Assembly (NCBI GenBank): GCA_017311185.1
Contig: JAESUZ010003291.1
Span: 124,001 to 188,000 of the forward strand
From: Proteles cristata cristata
Taxonomy: Eukaryota; Chordata; Mammalia; Carnivora; Hyaenidae
DNA length: 64,000 bases
Direction of reading: 5' to 3'
In this document: one piece after another, positions 40,791 to 50,560 of the stretch
Position numbering within the stretch: position 1 is the stretch's first letter
Layout: each line of letters begins with the position of its first letter
Notes under the pieces: generated by a model
What the model was told of the DNA's origin: nothing
Seen by the model: only the letters and a program-made list of their open reading frames with translations
The model's database searches: none
Translations under genes and position numbers: made by a program

Positions 40791-43574
40791 ACTGTATTAT
40801 GATTTTTCTATATATGTGAGACTCTATTATATAAGTCCTCACTTTCCATCTAAAGCAATTTCTGCTTTTAGGACCATCTCACAGCAGGCGGAATATATAA
40901 CATACTTAACTTGCTGCTATTGATCAACCCACACATCCTTTTAAATTTTCCCTGAAGATGTGGGAACACGGGTAGTCACAGAAGACAGCTGGAGATCAGA
41001 GTAAGTGTAGCTCAGGGGAATTTTAAGAGTGGACTGGCATACTCCACTTCTGGCATTAAACAAATGAACAAGCAAAATGAACAATCACAGCAGTAAAGAG
41101 ACAGCACTGTCAACTTGGACATGAAGGTCAGAGTCGACTCACAGGGCATGGGTTTCATCGTCCATCACTCTAATTTGTTAACCCTGTCCCTAACCAAAGA
41201 TTCAAAGGAAGTCTATTCTTGAAACCTAGTTCCATTTTCCAGTATTGGCTGCAGTGATAAAGCATAATGATACTTATTATTCCCACTGGTATACCATTTT
41301 CACTTTCCCATTTCCTTTGCAACTCCATTCTATGCGACAGTGGTCAATAAATCTGTCTTGCCTATAAGGACCTTGTGACTAACCAAATTAACTCAAAGTT
41401 ACTAATATAGCCACAGGATAGAAGATTCCAGACAGAATCTCTTTTCCTGACTCCCAATTCCCACCCTCCTTCTACTACCCACACTCAAAAGATTCTTCTT
41501 ATCCTTGATATTACAATGGGCATCCCTGAATCATTGAGAGGTGGGTGACAAAATAAAAAACATAAAATAGCAGATCTGTAATAATCTTAGACCAGTGGCA
41601 AAAAATGGGGAGGGGGAGAAATAATGTCCAATTTTGGTGTAATAAATTACTAAAAGCCTTCATTTCCCAAGGGACAAAGAACAGCTTAGGTCTAATCTGA
41701 GTAGGGACAGTTGTCCAGCTGTGCAGGAGAATCCTCAGCTCCTGGTGAGGGGGTGATACAGAACAATCCAAGTAGTTTGCAGACACTTCAAAAGAAAGGC
41801 TGAGTCCACAGCTTGTCTTAGGAAGTCTGGTAGGGCTTGCTCTCCCCACTTGGATCAATGGCAAGTAGCTGGAGTGCAACTCTTTCTGGTATTTTAAACA
41901 CACTCACCTTCATCCTGAACTTTAAAGGACAGAAACCTGAGTTGGGAACGTCTTCAGGGATTTCTGACTTCCAGGCCTCCTGAGGTTGCAGAGATATTGA
42001 CATTTGTTGTATTTTTGTTAAAAACCTTTTCCAGTAATGGAAAATATGGTTTCTCTTTATTTCCACATAGTCATTTTTCATTTTTCCCCACAAAAATATT
42101 TCCAGAGCTACATGGTTTACTATCTGAATAAACATTTCTCTTCCCACAGTCCACAAAAAGATATTCTTCCCTACCCACCAACACCACAGAATAAAATAAA
42201 AGTTGTCCACTGGCCTGAAAGATGGGATGTCATCACATCTGCCTCCAAATTGATTTGCTAAACAGCATTAGGATCGTGTCTCCTGATATAAATGTACCAT
42301 TATGTAATCCACCCAGAATAATGATAATAGCACAAAAGCAGCATTAATTAGGACCCTATTTCTTTCTACTTAGGCCTCCTACGTAACATTTCATGTAATT
42401 GTGGTTTGTGGTCTAAAATAATTGTTTCTATATAAAAATTATTGTAACAGCTTTGCAATTACATATGTTCACTCTAAAAACCCACAGATCCTATACAAAG
42501 ACCTAACAGAAGGACTAAAATGTTAACCAAGGAAAACACTCCGGCTGGTATTGCACAGATAAATGTTTATTACATCTGAAAAGAGCCAGGAGGAATAGGG
42601 AGAAAGGTTATACCAACATCCTCCGTACTTTCTCTTTCTAATAGGAAACTTAAACAGTAACTCTAATAATTTGTTCCTAGGGCTCAGAAAAGAAAGTCAA
42701 ACATAAAGTCAATACATTGTGTGTTGGTAATTTAAGCCCTATGAAAGAGAAGAAATATTGACTATTTTTTTAAATGTTGTTATAATAGCTACCCAGCAAA
42801 TGTTTCAAAACTGTCTTATTTGTGGCAGACAAGTGAGAGAAGGTCAAGACCCCAGAGCAAGGGCTATTTTAGAATTATCAGGGGAAAAGCAAAAGCAATT
42901 AGTCTCAACAAGATGTATAAAATAATTGAAAATCAGTTATTAAACTGTTAGGATAGCCCTTGTCAGTACTGACTTCTAACTTACTTTCAGTCTTGATGCT
43001 TCCGAGAAAAGAAAGTATACACAGATGACATTAAAGTGCATATCGAGCTGACTGCCACCTTCTTTTTAAAAAACCCTTTTTTGCAAAGTGTACAGATGGA
43101 GTTTTGATAATAGTCTCCTGACTATGAAAAGCTGACCCTGGCACACCACGGGGGTGTGAGGGAAGGGGAGGTAAAGGAGTTGGGGAGCACTCTGATGGTG
43201 AAGGCCTCTGTGCAGGGGTCAGCGAGATTAAATAAAGGCTATTTTACCTGTGTTCTCCATGCCTTCAAAGGCAGAGGAATGGTCTTATAACTAGCCTCTG
43301 GGTGTTGTTGCAAATTGACCCACATGGGTCTTGAACCTGTGATCACGATCTTGCTTATTCTAAGGCCTAATACCTTTGCACTGAGTATAACATTGCATAA
43401 TTTCTAAAAGTGAAAGCTCCTTCAGAACCTACTAACCTCCCCCCAGGTACTTTCTGCATGTACTTTGTGATCGCTTCTAACCAAATCTATTCTAGAAAAG
43501 TCTGACATCTGATGTATTGCAGTGGCTTTGTAAGACACACCTAGAGAGTTTCTGAAATGTTGTTCCCACACCAC
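40791..43574. other. Long unassigned tract
   Basis: About 2.8 kb without a recognised SINE, LTR or L1. On the minus strand, two open frames of about 130 codons (42,210 to 41,818 and 41,903 to 41,511) overlap in different frames. I do not recognise either product, and see neither splice sites that fit nor a retrocopy tail. Confidence 0.35.
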
Positions 43575-43665
43575 CACTACTTTGTACGTAAGAAATCCAA
43601 GACACAGAAATCAGAGCTAGGATTCAAACCCGGTATTCTGAGCTCACATCCATTGCTAGTAGGTG
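43575..43665 (+). repeat. Possible MIR fragment
   Basis: ccaagacacagaaatcagag, ctaggattcaaacccggtat and tctgagctcacatccattg resemble MIR 'agctaggattcgaacccagg..ctgactcc'. Confidence 0.45.
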
Positions 43666-43892
43666 TGCAGTGTGCTAATTACCTTAAAACTACTCTATGA
43701 ACACGCTTCACCAGGTACAGCTGTCAATAAAAACAGAGGTGACCAAAAGAGATACTCCATAACCTAGTACCTATACAGGAATAAAGATGGTAGGAAACAG
43801 ATAAAGTATTTATTATGAAAATATATTTAAGCCAAATAAATATTTCTATTCATCTTGTTATTTCAAAGGTGGAAATTCCTAATGGTGAGTAC

Positions 43893-44092
43893 CAAAGTTT
43901 AAGCGTCCAACTTCAGCTTAGGTCATTTTCTCATGGTTTGTGGGTTCGAGCACTGCATCGGGTTCTGTGCAGGCAGCTCAGAGCCTGGAGCCTCTTTCAG
44001 ATTCTGTGTCTCTCTCTATCTCTGCTCTTCTACCACTCATGCTCTGTCTCTCTCTGTTTCAAAAATAAATAAAAACTATTAAAAAATTATTA
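43893..44092 (+). mobile_element. 5'-truncated carnivore tRNA SINE
   Basis: It starts abruptly at gtttaagcgtccaacttcag, so the head and box A are missing. It continues through GGGTTCGAGCACTGCATCGGG (box B present) and CAGGCAGCTCAGAGCCTGGAGCC to an AAATAAATAAAAACTATT tail. Its A-rich tail adjoins the next SINE's target. Confidence 0.92.
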
Positions 44093-44106
44093 AAAACATT
44101 TTTTTT

Positions 44107-44357
44107 AAAAGTTGGGATGTGTTGGGGCGCCTGGGTGGCTTAGTCGGTTAAGCGTCTGACTTTCGCTTATGTCATGATCTCGCGGTTTGTGGGTTCGAGC
44201 CCCGCGTTGGGCTCTGTGCTGACGGCCAGCTCGGAGCCTGGAGCCTATTTCAGACTCTGTGTCTCCCTCTCCCTCTGGCCCTCCCCTGCTCACGCTGTCT
44301 CTCTCTCTCTCTTATAGAAATAAATAAAAATATTAAAAAAAAAAAGTTGGGATGTGT
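44107..44357 (+). mobile_element. Carnivore tRNA SINE, GCTTAG/TGCC variant, exact TSDs
   Basis: AAAAGTTGGGATGTGT at 44,107-44,122 is repeated exactly at 44,342-44,357. The SINE has GGGGCGCCTGGGTGGCTTAG, TTTCGCTTATG, box B GGGTTCGAGCCCCGC, GACGGCCAGCTCGGAGCC and a TATAGAAATAAATAAAAATATT tail. It is one of the cleanest insertions here. Confidence 0.98.
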
Positions 44358-44394
44358 GTCTACCTAGGGAAACATACTAACAAAGTCATTAAAA

Positions 44395-44500
44395 GCATTA
44401 AACTCTAGGGTGAGACACCTCAGTTTGTCTTTTAGCTTTGATATTTACTAGCTGTGTGGCCACAGGCAAGTTACTTAATCCCCCTGTGTTTCAAATGCTT
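44395..44500 (+). repeat. MIR relic
   Basis: ttagctttgatatttactag then ctgtgtggccacaggcaagt and tacttaatccccctgtgttt match the MIR core ('cactta ctagctgtgtgaccttgggcaagttacttaa'). Confidence 0.65.
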
Positions 44501-44799
44501 ACCAGAGAGACACACAAGGGACTTAAAAATGACATTCATTATACAAATCTAAGTCTAGTTTCTTTATCTAACCATGCCATCTTTAATACATTCTGGATTA
44601 ATTTTTTTAAATTTATCATACATTTTGTATGTTAGACTTTATTGCACTGTTCTAGTGTAAAAATTTTTACTTTGTTACACTTACAATTTCAAAATCATCA
44701 CAATAATTTTTGTGGCCTTATTTAGTACTATTTGATTTTTAATATTCCAAAATCCTGAAGAGGGGGAAAAATAAAGAAGGACATGCCTTGGCATTCAAG
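44501..44799. other. Unassigned AT-rich sequence
   Basis: No gene or repeat recognised. Confidence 0.4.
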
Positions 44800-44975
44800 A
44801 CCTTGGAAAGTCTTGACTTAAATTCACTGGTGCTTAATTTCTTAATCTATAACATGGCTGGCTATTAAGGCATACCATACGGTATTTTTAGTAAAGATTA
44901 AATAAAATAGCATATATACAGGACCAGCACAATGCCTGACACACAGTGGGTCCTCGGTCAATTACTGCAGTTGTT
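44800..44975 (+). repeat. MIR relic
   Basis: tgcttaatttcttaatctat, aacatggctggctattaagg, agtaaagattaaataaaata, agcacaatgcctgacacaca and gtgggtcctcggtcaatta follow the 3' half of MIR. Confidence 0.65.
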
Positions 44976-45805
44976 ATTTAACAGAAAGGATTTTTTTTTT
45001 AAGATTTACTACTGAGCCTCCTGCTGGCCAGCATAATCTCAAAGATCAGGAAAGGGACAGTAAGTGAAAACTTTATAAATTTCTATAGAGCTGTCTCAGG
45101 CCCAGAGCCTCTCTGGATAAGAAGAAGATTTATTCCTGTTAATTCTTCCTTCTCTTGAATAGTTCGGGATAGTGGGCAGGGAAGCCATGAAAGATAAAAA
45201 TGGACATTTAAGACACAATGTGTGAGACTGAAATTATCATAGTAAGTGATACGTAGTTATAAACCTAACTCTAAGATACAACTGCAAACTTGGAAAGAAG
45301 CCAGGAGAAGCTACTCTTTTCATCAAAGAACCCTCAACCCCATATTTTAAATAAACATACCCAGGTTCTCTATAGAGGCTAATTACATGAATGCCAAAAA
45401 TGTAAGTGATGGCTTCAAGAAAATTGCAGATGGAAACTTAAGACGGAGTATCCCCATGACAAGTAGGCACACAGCCAGATGGCCCTGCATACGATGGAAT
45501 TTCTTTTCCGAGCACTATGCAGTGCTACTTGCATAAAGTCAGATCAGCCATTTTGCAGAACATGTGTGGTTACTCCAAACCATGCTGGAAGCAGAAAACC
45601 CTCCTTACCCTGGTCTGCATTCCCACACGCTTGCTCGGCTGCAGCCAAGTGTTTATAACCCTGAGGTCTTCATTCTCCCCTGACAATACTTGGAGTCTCT
45701 TTTGGTCTCTTGCCATTTTGAATAATTATGGATGGAGAAAGGTAAAAATGAATTTTAACATAGTAAAACATGGTAAAAGATACATTTATTAAAAATGTAA
45801 ATAGT
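44976..45805. other. Unassigned sequence
   Basis: A + strand frame at 45,517-45,792 has no recognisable motif or exon context. Nothing else is recognised. Confidence 0.4.
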
Positions 45806-46015
45806 AGGGGTACCTAGGTGGTTCAGTCGGTTCAGCATTGGACTCTTGATTTTAGATCAGGTTATGATCTCATGGTTCATGAGTTCAAGCCCCACATCAG
45901 GCTCCACACCAACAATGCGGAGCTTGCGTGGAATTCTCTCTCCCTTTGTCTCTGCACTTTCCCTGCTTGTGTGCACATGTGCTTTTATCTCTCTTTCTCT
46001 CTCAAAATAAATATT
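45806..46015 (+). mobile_element. Carnivore tRNA SINE, older form (first of three)
   Basis: GGGGTACCTAGGTGGTTCAG, GGACTCTTGATTTTAGATCAGG, GTTCAAGCCCCACATCAGGC, ACAATGCGGAGCTTGCGTGG and CTCAAAATAAATATT. It is diverged. Confidence 0.92.
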
Positions 46016-46018
46016 TAA

Positions 46019-46242
46019 AATTTACATAATAATGGGCACCTGGGTGACTCAGTCCCTTAAGCATTGGACTTCTGTTCAGGTCATGATCTCACTGTGCCTT
46101 ATTTCAAGCCCTGCATCAGGCTCTGAGCTGTCAGTTGTTTCAGATTGTGTCTCCCTCTCTGTCTCTGCCCCTCCCCTGCTCATGTTCTATCTCTCTTTCG
46201 AAAATGAACAAACATTTTAAAATTTTCATTTACATAATAAAA
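46019..46242 (+). mobile_element. Carnivore tRNA SINE (second of three) with TSD
   Basis: atttacataataa before the head is repeated after the tail (about 46,228-46,240). Head GGGCACCTGGGTGACTCAG, CTTCTGTTCAGG, CAAGCCCTGCATCAGGC and a shortened GAGCTGTCAGTTGTTTCAG. The AAATGAACAAACATT tail is diverged. Confidence 0.93.
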
Positions 46243-46492
46243 GATAGATTTAAGGGGACTTGGGTGGTTCAGTTGGTTAAGTGGCTGACTTCGGACCAGG
46301 TCATGATTTCACAGTTCATGGGTTCAAGTCCTTCAGCGAACACTGTGCTAACAGCTCACAGCCTGGAGCCTGCTCTAGATTCTCTCTGTCTCTCTCTATC
46401 CCTTCTCTGCTCGTGATCTGCCTGTCTCTTTCTCTCAAATATAAATAAACATTAAAAAACTTAAATGATATTTTTTTAAAATGATAGATTTA
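46243..46492 (+). mobile_element. Carnivore tRNA SINE (third of three) with TSD
   Basis: GATAGATTTA at 46,243-46,252 recurs at 46,483-46,492. AGGGGACTTGGGTGGTTCAG, GGCTGACTTCGGACCAGG, GTTCAAGTCCTTCAGCGAAC and CTAACAGCTCACAGCCTGGAGCC. The tail has AAATATAAATAAACATTAAAA. Confidence 0.93.
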
Positions 46493-47755
46493 TCAATATC
46501 AAAACCACCACTGACTAAATCCTCTGTATATTCTTTGGCCACCATGTTGTTCCAAGCATTTTTCTGACTGTACATACACAGCTATTGCTCCTGCTTACAG
46601 AAGAATATTACATTCCTTTCAAACATTTTATTTCAAAGATTCTCTCAATATAAAAGATAACCTTTGAAAGGGAATACATCAAAATAAAATTGGAATGTCT
46701 CAGCTTTGTTACTTTTTTAAGATGAGAGCATAATGCACTTAGTGAGGTAACACTGCCTCTCTGTGATTTATAGGAACAGATTGATGATAAAATATACAGT
46801 ACTTTGTCCATAATAACTTTTGTTTTTTGGCTTTTTGTTTTAGTTATCAATTGAGCTGGCTCTTTACCTCATTAGAACCTTTCCAAGTGCAGCAATGCAA
46901 CTGATCATCTCTCCACATTACTGTATCCATTATCTATAGAGGAAGTTCATCCAATTTCCCTAGCAGTTTATGAGGGAAAAAAAAAAAACAAATAAAAAAG
47001 GCCTACTTTCCCATATATCAGTGTGATTTATGCCGGTGTTAAAGCCCAAGTATTTGTATTTTTCTCCGGCTCTTCTATTTGCTTAACATATGAAGTAGCA
47101 AAGTTAATATGCCTCTGAAAAACTCTGCTCTGGTCTCCACTGATTTGAACATAAAGTTCAAAAGGAGATTGTATCTTATAAAGACTCGAAGCTTACTGCA
47201 TTAAATTAACAATACTAATCTCTGTGTTTCACGTGGTACTTACTCAGAGCAGTTTTACAGACATTAAGTGAAAATGCCAAAGCTGTCTTTTAGATAAAAG
47301 GCATTAAAGGAAACTCCTCTAGACATTCCTTCAGGTCTTTTAAAGGATATACTTTAGCTAGGGGGAGTGAATAGGTTTTTCTTCTTCCTTTACTTTTTCC
47401 TCAACTCCAGACTTTTCTAGATCCCACTATCCAGTGAGACGTAAACAAGGAAGGAAGGACAATGACAAGAAGAAGAAGGAAAACTGGACAGTCACTCATT
47501 GATGTAAAACAACAATAAAACAAAACAAAAAACACAAACAAACAGCAGCATCATGCCAAAACTTCTGGGTGGGAAACAAGACAACTACATCATTACAAAA
47601 CCCAGTGATGTCCCCCTACTCTACCCACCCCCTGAGGAAACAACTGAAGAGAAGAGGGACAAAGCCCACCTCAAAGCCAACAATTCTGGGATGAATGGAT
47701 GGTCGGACAAGAAAGGCGAAAGCTGCAGAAAGCGTCCGTGATCCCACAGCCCATC
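46493..47755. other. Unassigned sequence
   Basis: It includes an A11 run at about 46,979-46,989 and an A/C-rich lead at 47,505-47,545. A short + strand frame follows (47,508-47,741; ATG 47,553, TGA 47,739), hydrophilic and proline- and lysine-bearing. I do not recognise it. It lacks a pyrimidine tract upstream, so an exon is unlikely. Confidence 0.35.
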
Positions 47756-48080
47756 TGAGACTGTCCAGGCTGCTGTGATAAAATATCACTGACTGGGTTA
47801 TCTCTCACAGTTCTCTGAAGTCCAAGGCCATGGAGCCTGCACACTAGGTGTAGCACCTGGTGAGAGCTAACTTCCTGGTGCCTCCTGAGAAAGGAGCTAG
47901 GGACTCTCTAGATCTCTTTTATAAAGAATGTTAATCCCATTCTTGAAGGCCCCCCTGCTCAGAACCAAATCCAAAGGCCCCATCTCCTAATAATATCACA
48001 CTGGGCTTTAAGACTGGGACATGCTTTTGGGCAGGGGTAGAGGGGCGGGGGCCATGGACACAAACCGCCAGACCCTAACA
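47756..48080 (-). mobile_element. MaLR-type LTR, antisense (MLT1 group)
   Basis: tgtccaggctgctgtgataa, aatatcactgactgggttat, tctctgaagtccaaggccat, ataaagaatgttaatcccat, tcttgaaggcccccctgctc, ggccccatctcctaataata, tcacactgggctttaagact and ggacacaaaccgccagacc match the reverse complement of an MLT1D-like LTR. Confidence 0.75.
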
Positions 48081-48199
48081 AAATACCCTGTCCATCTCAC
48101 TTTAGCTTTCAAATTCTCCTTTACACACTTGTCTATAGGATAGCATATATTCCTCTACAGTCCCAACCACCTCTAGTCTCTCTATCACCTATGTTTTTA

Positions 48200-48411
48200 T
48201 TTTTTTTATTGTTGATTTATTTTTGAGACACAGAGAGAAACAGAGCAAGAAAGAGGAACAGAGAGAGAGAGAGGGAGACCTAGAATCCAAAGCAGGCTCC
48301 AGGCTCTGAGCTGTCAGCATAGAGCCCAACGCAGAATTTGAACTCACGAACCGTGAGATGATGACCTGAGCTGAGGTTGGATGCTTAACTGACTGAGTCA
48401 CCCAGACACCC
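48200..48411 (-). mobile_element. Carnivore tRNA SINE
   Basis: The minus strand reads GGGGTGTCTGGGTGACTCAG, CAACCTCAGCTCAGGTCATCATCTCACGG, GTGAGTTCAAATTCTGC, CTGACAGCTCAGAGCCTGGAGCC. The + strand T-rich left edge is the tail. Boundaries are approximate. Confidence 0.92.
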
Positions 48412-48570
48412 CTATTTCACATATTCTTTAATCCAAAAACCTTCTACTGAAAATCTATACTATGCTAAGATTAAAAACACGGTACATAAACAATGTAATC
48501 ACCAACCTTATTGGACTCACAGTCTTGGGGTTGGGAAATTTAGATTAGGACCCTGGAGAAAGGGTAAGGA

Positions 48571-48810
48571 TAGAATATCACAGGGATGTCTGGGTGGCTC
48601 AGTTGGTTAAGCATCCAACTTCGGCTCAGGTCATGATCTCGCAGTTTGTGGGTTCAAGCCTCGCATTGGGTTCTGGGCAGACAGTTCAGAGTCTGGAGCC
48701 TGCATCAGATTCTGTGTCTCCCTCTCTCTCTGCCTCGCCCCTGCTCATTCTCTGTCTCTCTCCATTTCAAAAATAAATAAAAACTATTTTAAAAAATTAG
48801 AATATCACAG
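48571..48810 (+). mobile_element. Carnivore tRNA SINE with exact TSD
   Basis: TAGAATATCACAG at 48,571-48,583 is repeated exactly at 48,798-48,810. The SINE has GGATGTCTGGGTGGCTCAG, CTTCGGCTCAGGTCATGATCTCGCAG, GTGGGTTCAAGCC, CAGACAGTTCAGAGTCTGG and AAATAAATAAAAACTATT. Confidence 0.96.
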
Positions 48811-50050
48811 TAGTGCTGTGACAGAAGTTTGCTCCAAATGCTCTGCAAATCTATTCAATTAATAATGCACCCAGACATGATTTTATGTTTTTGTATAAAA
48901 ATCTGAACTTCATAATGACTGCTATGTACAATGGCACAGATAAGCCTTTTTCCACAAAGAAGACGAAATAATCATCATTTCCTTATTCCATAAATTGGTG
49001 ATCTTCACAGTGGGAATGGAATAAAATGTGGGAAGAAAATATTCCAAAATATCATGAATAATGCCTTTATTTTTTGTAGAGAGAATTAAGTTCCACTAAC
49101 TCTTAACACATTGATTGTATGTCTCTAAAGTACAGAGGTATTCAATGGAAGGAGAGAAAGTCCTGTAACGGCACAGGCTAAACACAGTGAGGCACTAACA
49201 CATACTAGTTCACACTCAACATACTGCAACATCAGAACTACTGTGTGTCTGGTTAGGTAGATTCCTAGAACCCACTGTTCAGGGTTAGCCCATTCTGACT
49301 CACTCTCACAAAAGAGACAACAGAAACAGATGATTCATTAAAAGAAGCCTTAGACTGCAAACATGCACAATGCATGCCCAGTACATGGACACGGTACAGG
49401 TGATTTTTCTGCTCCTTGGCAGGCCTCAGTCTCAGTCAAATGGCAGGCAAAGGAAATGATGATATATTCGGATCAGATGTGAATGAGCCTCTAATATAAT
49501 GTGAAATTATCAAGATGCTATCAGATATCAGAGTTACCTTCTATATCTTAAAAATGAACTTCACCCCGTATGAACTATGTGGACCTTTACCAATTTCTGT
49601 ATTAAGGCATGGATTGGAGGGAAAATGCACCTGTGTCTCCATAAGTAGGTGGCATGACGTGCTGCTTCTCTGTTGGTAACTTGCATATGTAATAACTTTT
49701 TCAACCATTGAAAGCACGTATTCCTCAGTATGTGAACTAAGCTTGAAGTATGAAAAAGAAAAATATAAAATTGAGATTTTCAAAAATAATAGAGAAAAGA
49801 TAGTGATTGTTCCCACTAAAGTTATTATAGATATTATTATATACAAGTATAAATAACATAATTAAATATATAGTATTCTAACACTTTAAAAAGTTTGAGA
49901 TGTGTTAACTAATAAAGATGTTTATTTATTTTATATCTATCATACTATTTTACATTTTAATGTGTATATGTGTTATAATTTCAATGATATTTTAGTAGAG
50001 CATGTGTATAATTTATAAATAAACACATATTAAGGGGTATTTCTATCTGT
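48811..50050. other. Unassigned AT-rich sequence
   Basis: No gene or repeat recognised. A minus-strand open frame (49,541-49,846) is hydrophobic and AT-driven. Confidence 0.4.
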
Positions 50051-50301
50051 CTATATCTATTTTTTTTTAATTTTTTTAATGTTTTATTTATATCTAGGAG
50101 AGAGAGAGAGAGAGGGAGACAGCGTGAGCAGGGGAGGGTCAGAGAGAGGGAGTCACAGACTGAAACAGGCTCCAGGCTCTGAGCTGGCAGTCAGCACAGA
50201 GCCCGACGCGGGGCTCGAACCCACAAACCGCGAGATCATGACCTAAGCGAAAGTCGGACGCTTAACCGACTAGGCCACCCAGGCGCCCCTATATCTATTT
50301 C
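50051..50301 (-). mobile_element. Carnivore tRNA SINE, GCTTAG/TGCC variant, with TSDs
   Basis: CTATATCTATTT at 50,051 recurs at 50,289. The minus strand reads GGGGCGCCTGGGTGGCCTAG, GACTTTCGCTTAGGTCATGATCTC, GCGGTTTGTGGGTTCGAGC, GACTGCCAGCTCAGAGCC and CCTAGATATAAATAAAAC. The insertion is clean and recent. Confidence 0.97.
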
Positions 50302-50309
50302 TTTTAAAA

Positions 50310-50500
50310 ATATTTTTTTTTTGATCGAGAGAGAGAGAGTGCAAAGGAGAGAGGAAGAAGGGGGAGAAAATCCCAAGCAGGCTTCACACTGTCAGTGCAG
50401 AGCTGGACGTGGGGCTCGATCTCACGAACCAACCATGAGTACATAACCTGAGCCAAAATCAAGAGTCAGATACTTAACTGACTGAGCCACCCAGGTTTCC
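50310..50500 (-). mobile_element. Carnivore tRNA SINE, old form
   Basis: The minus strand reads GGAAACCTGGGTGGCTCAG, TCTGACTCTTGATTTTGGC, GAGATCGAGCCCCACGTCCAGC and CACTGACAGTGTGAAGCCTGCTTGGG. It is older than the neighbour inserted at its tail. Confidence 0.92.
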
Positions 50501-50560
50501 CTGTCTCTATCTGTCTATCTATCTATCTATCTATCTATCTGTCTATCTATCTATCTATAG
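50501..50560. repeat. (TATC)n microsatellite
   Basis: TATC units with a TGTC interruption near 50,541 directly follow the head of the old SINE. Confidence 0.95.
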
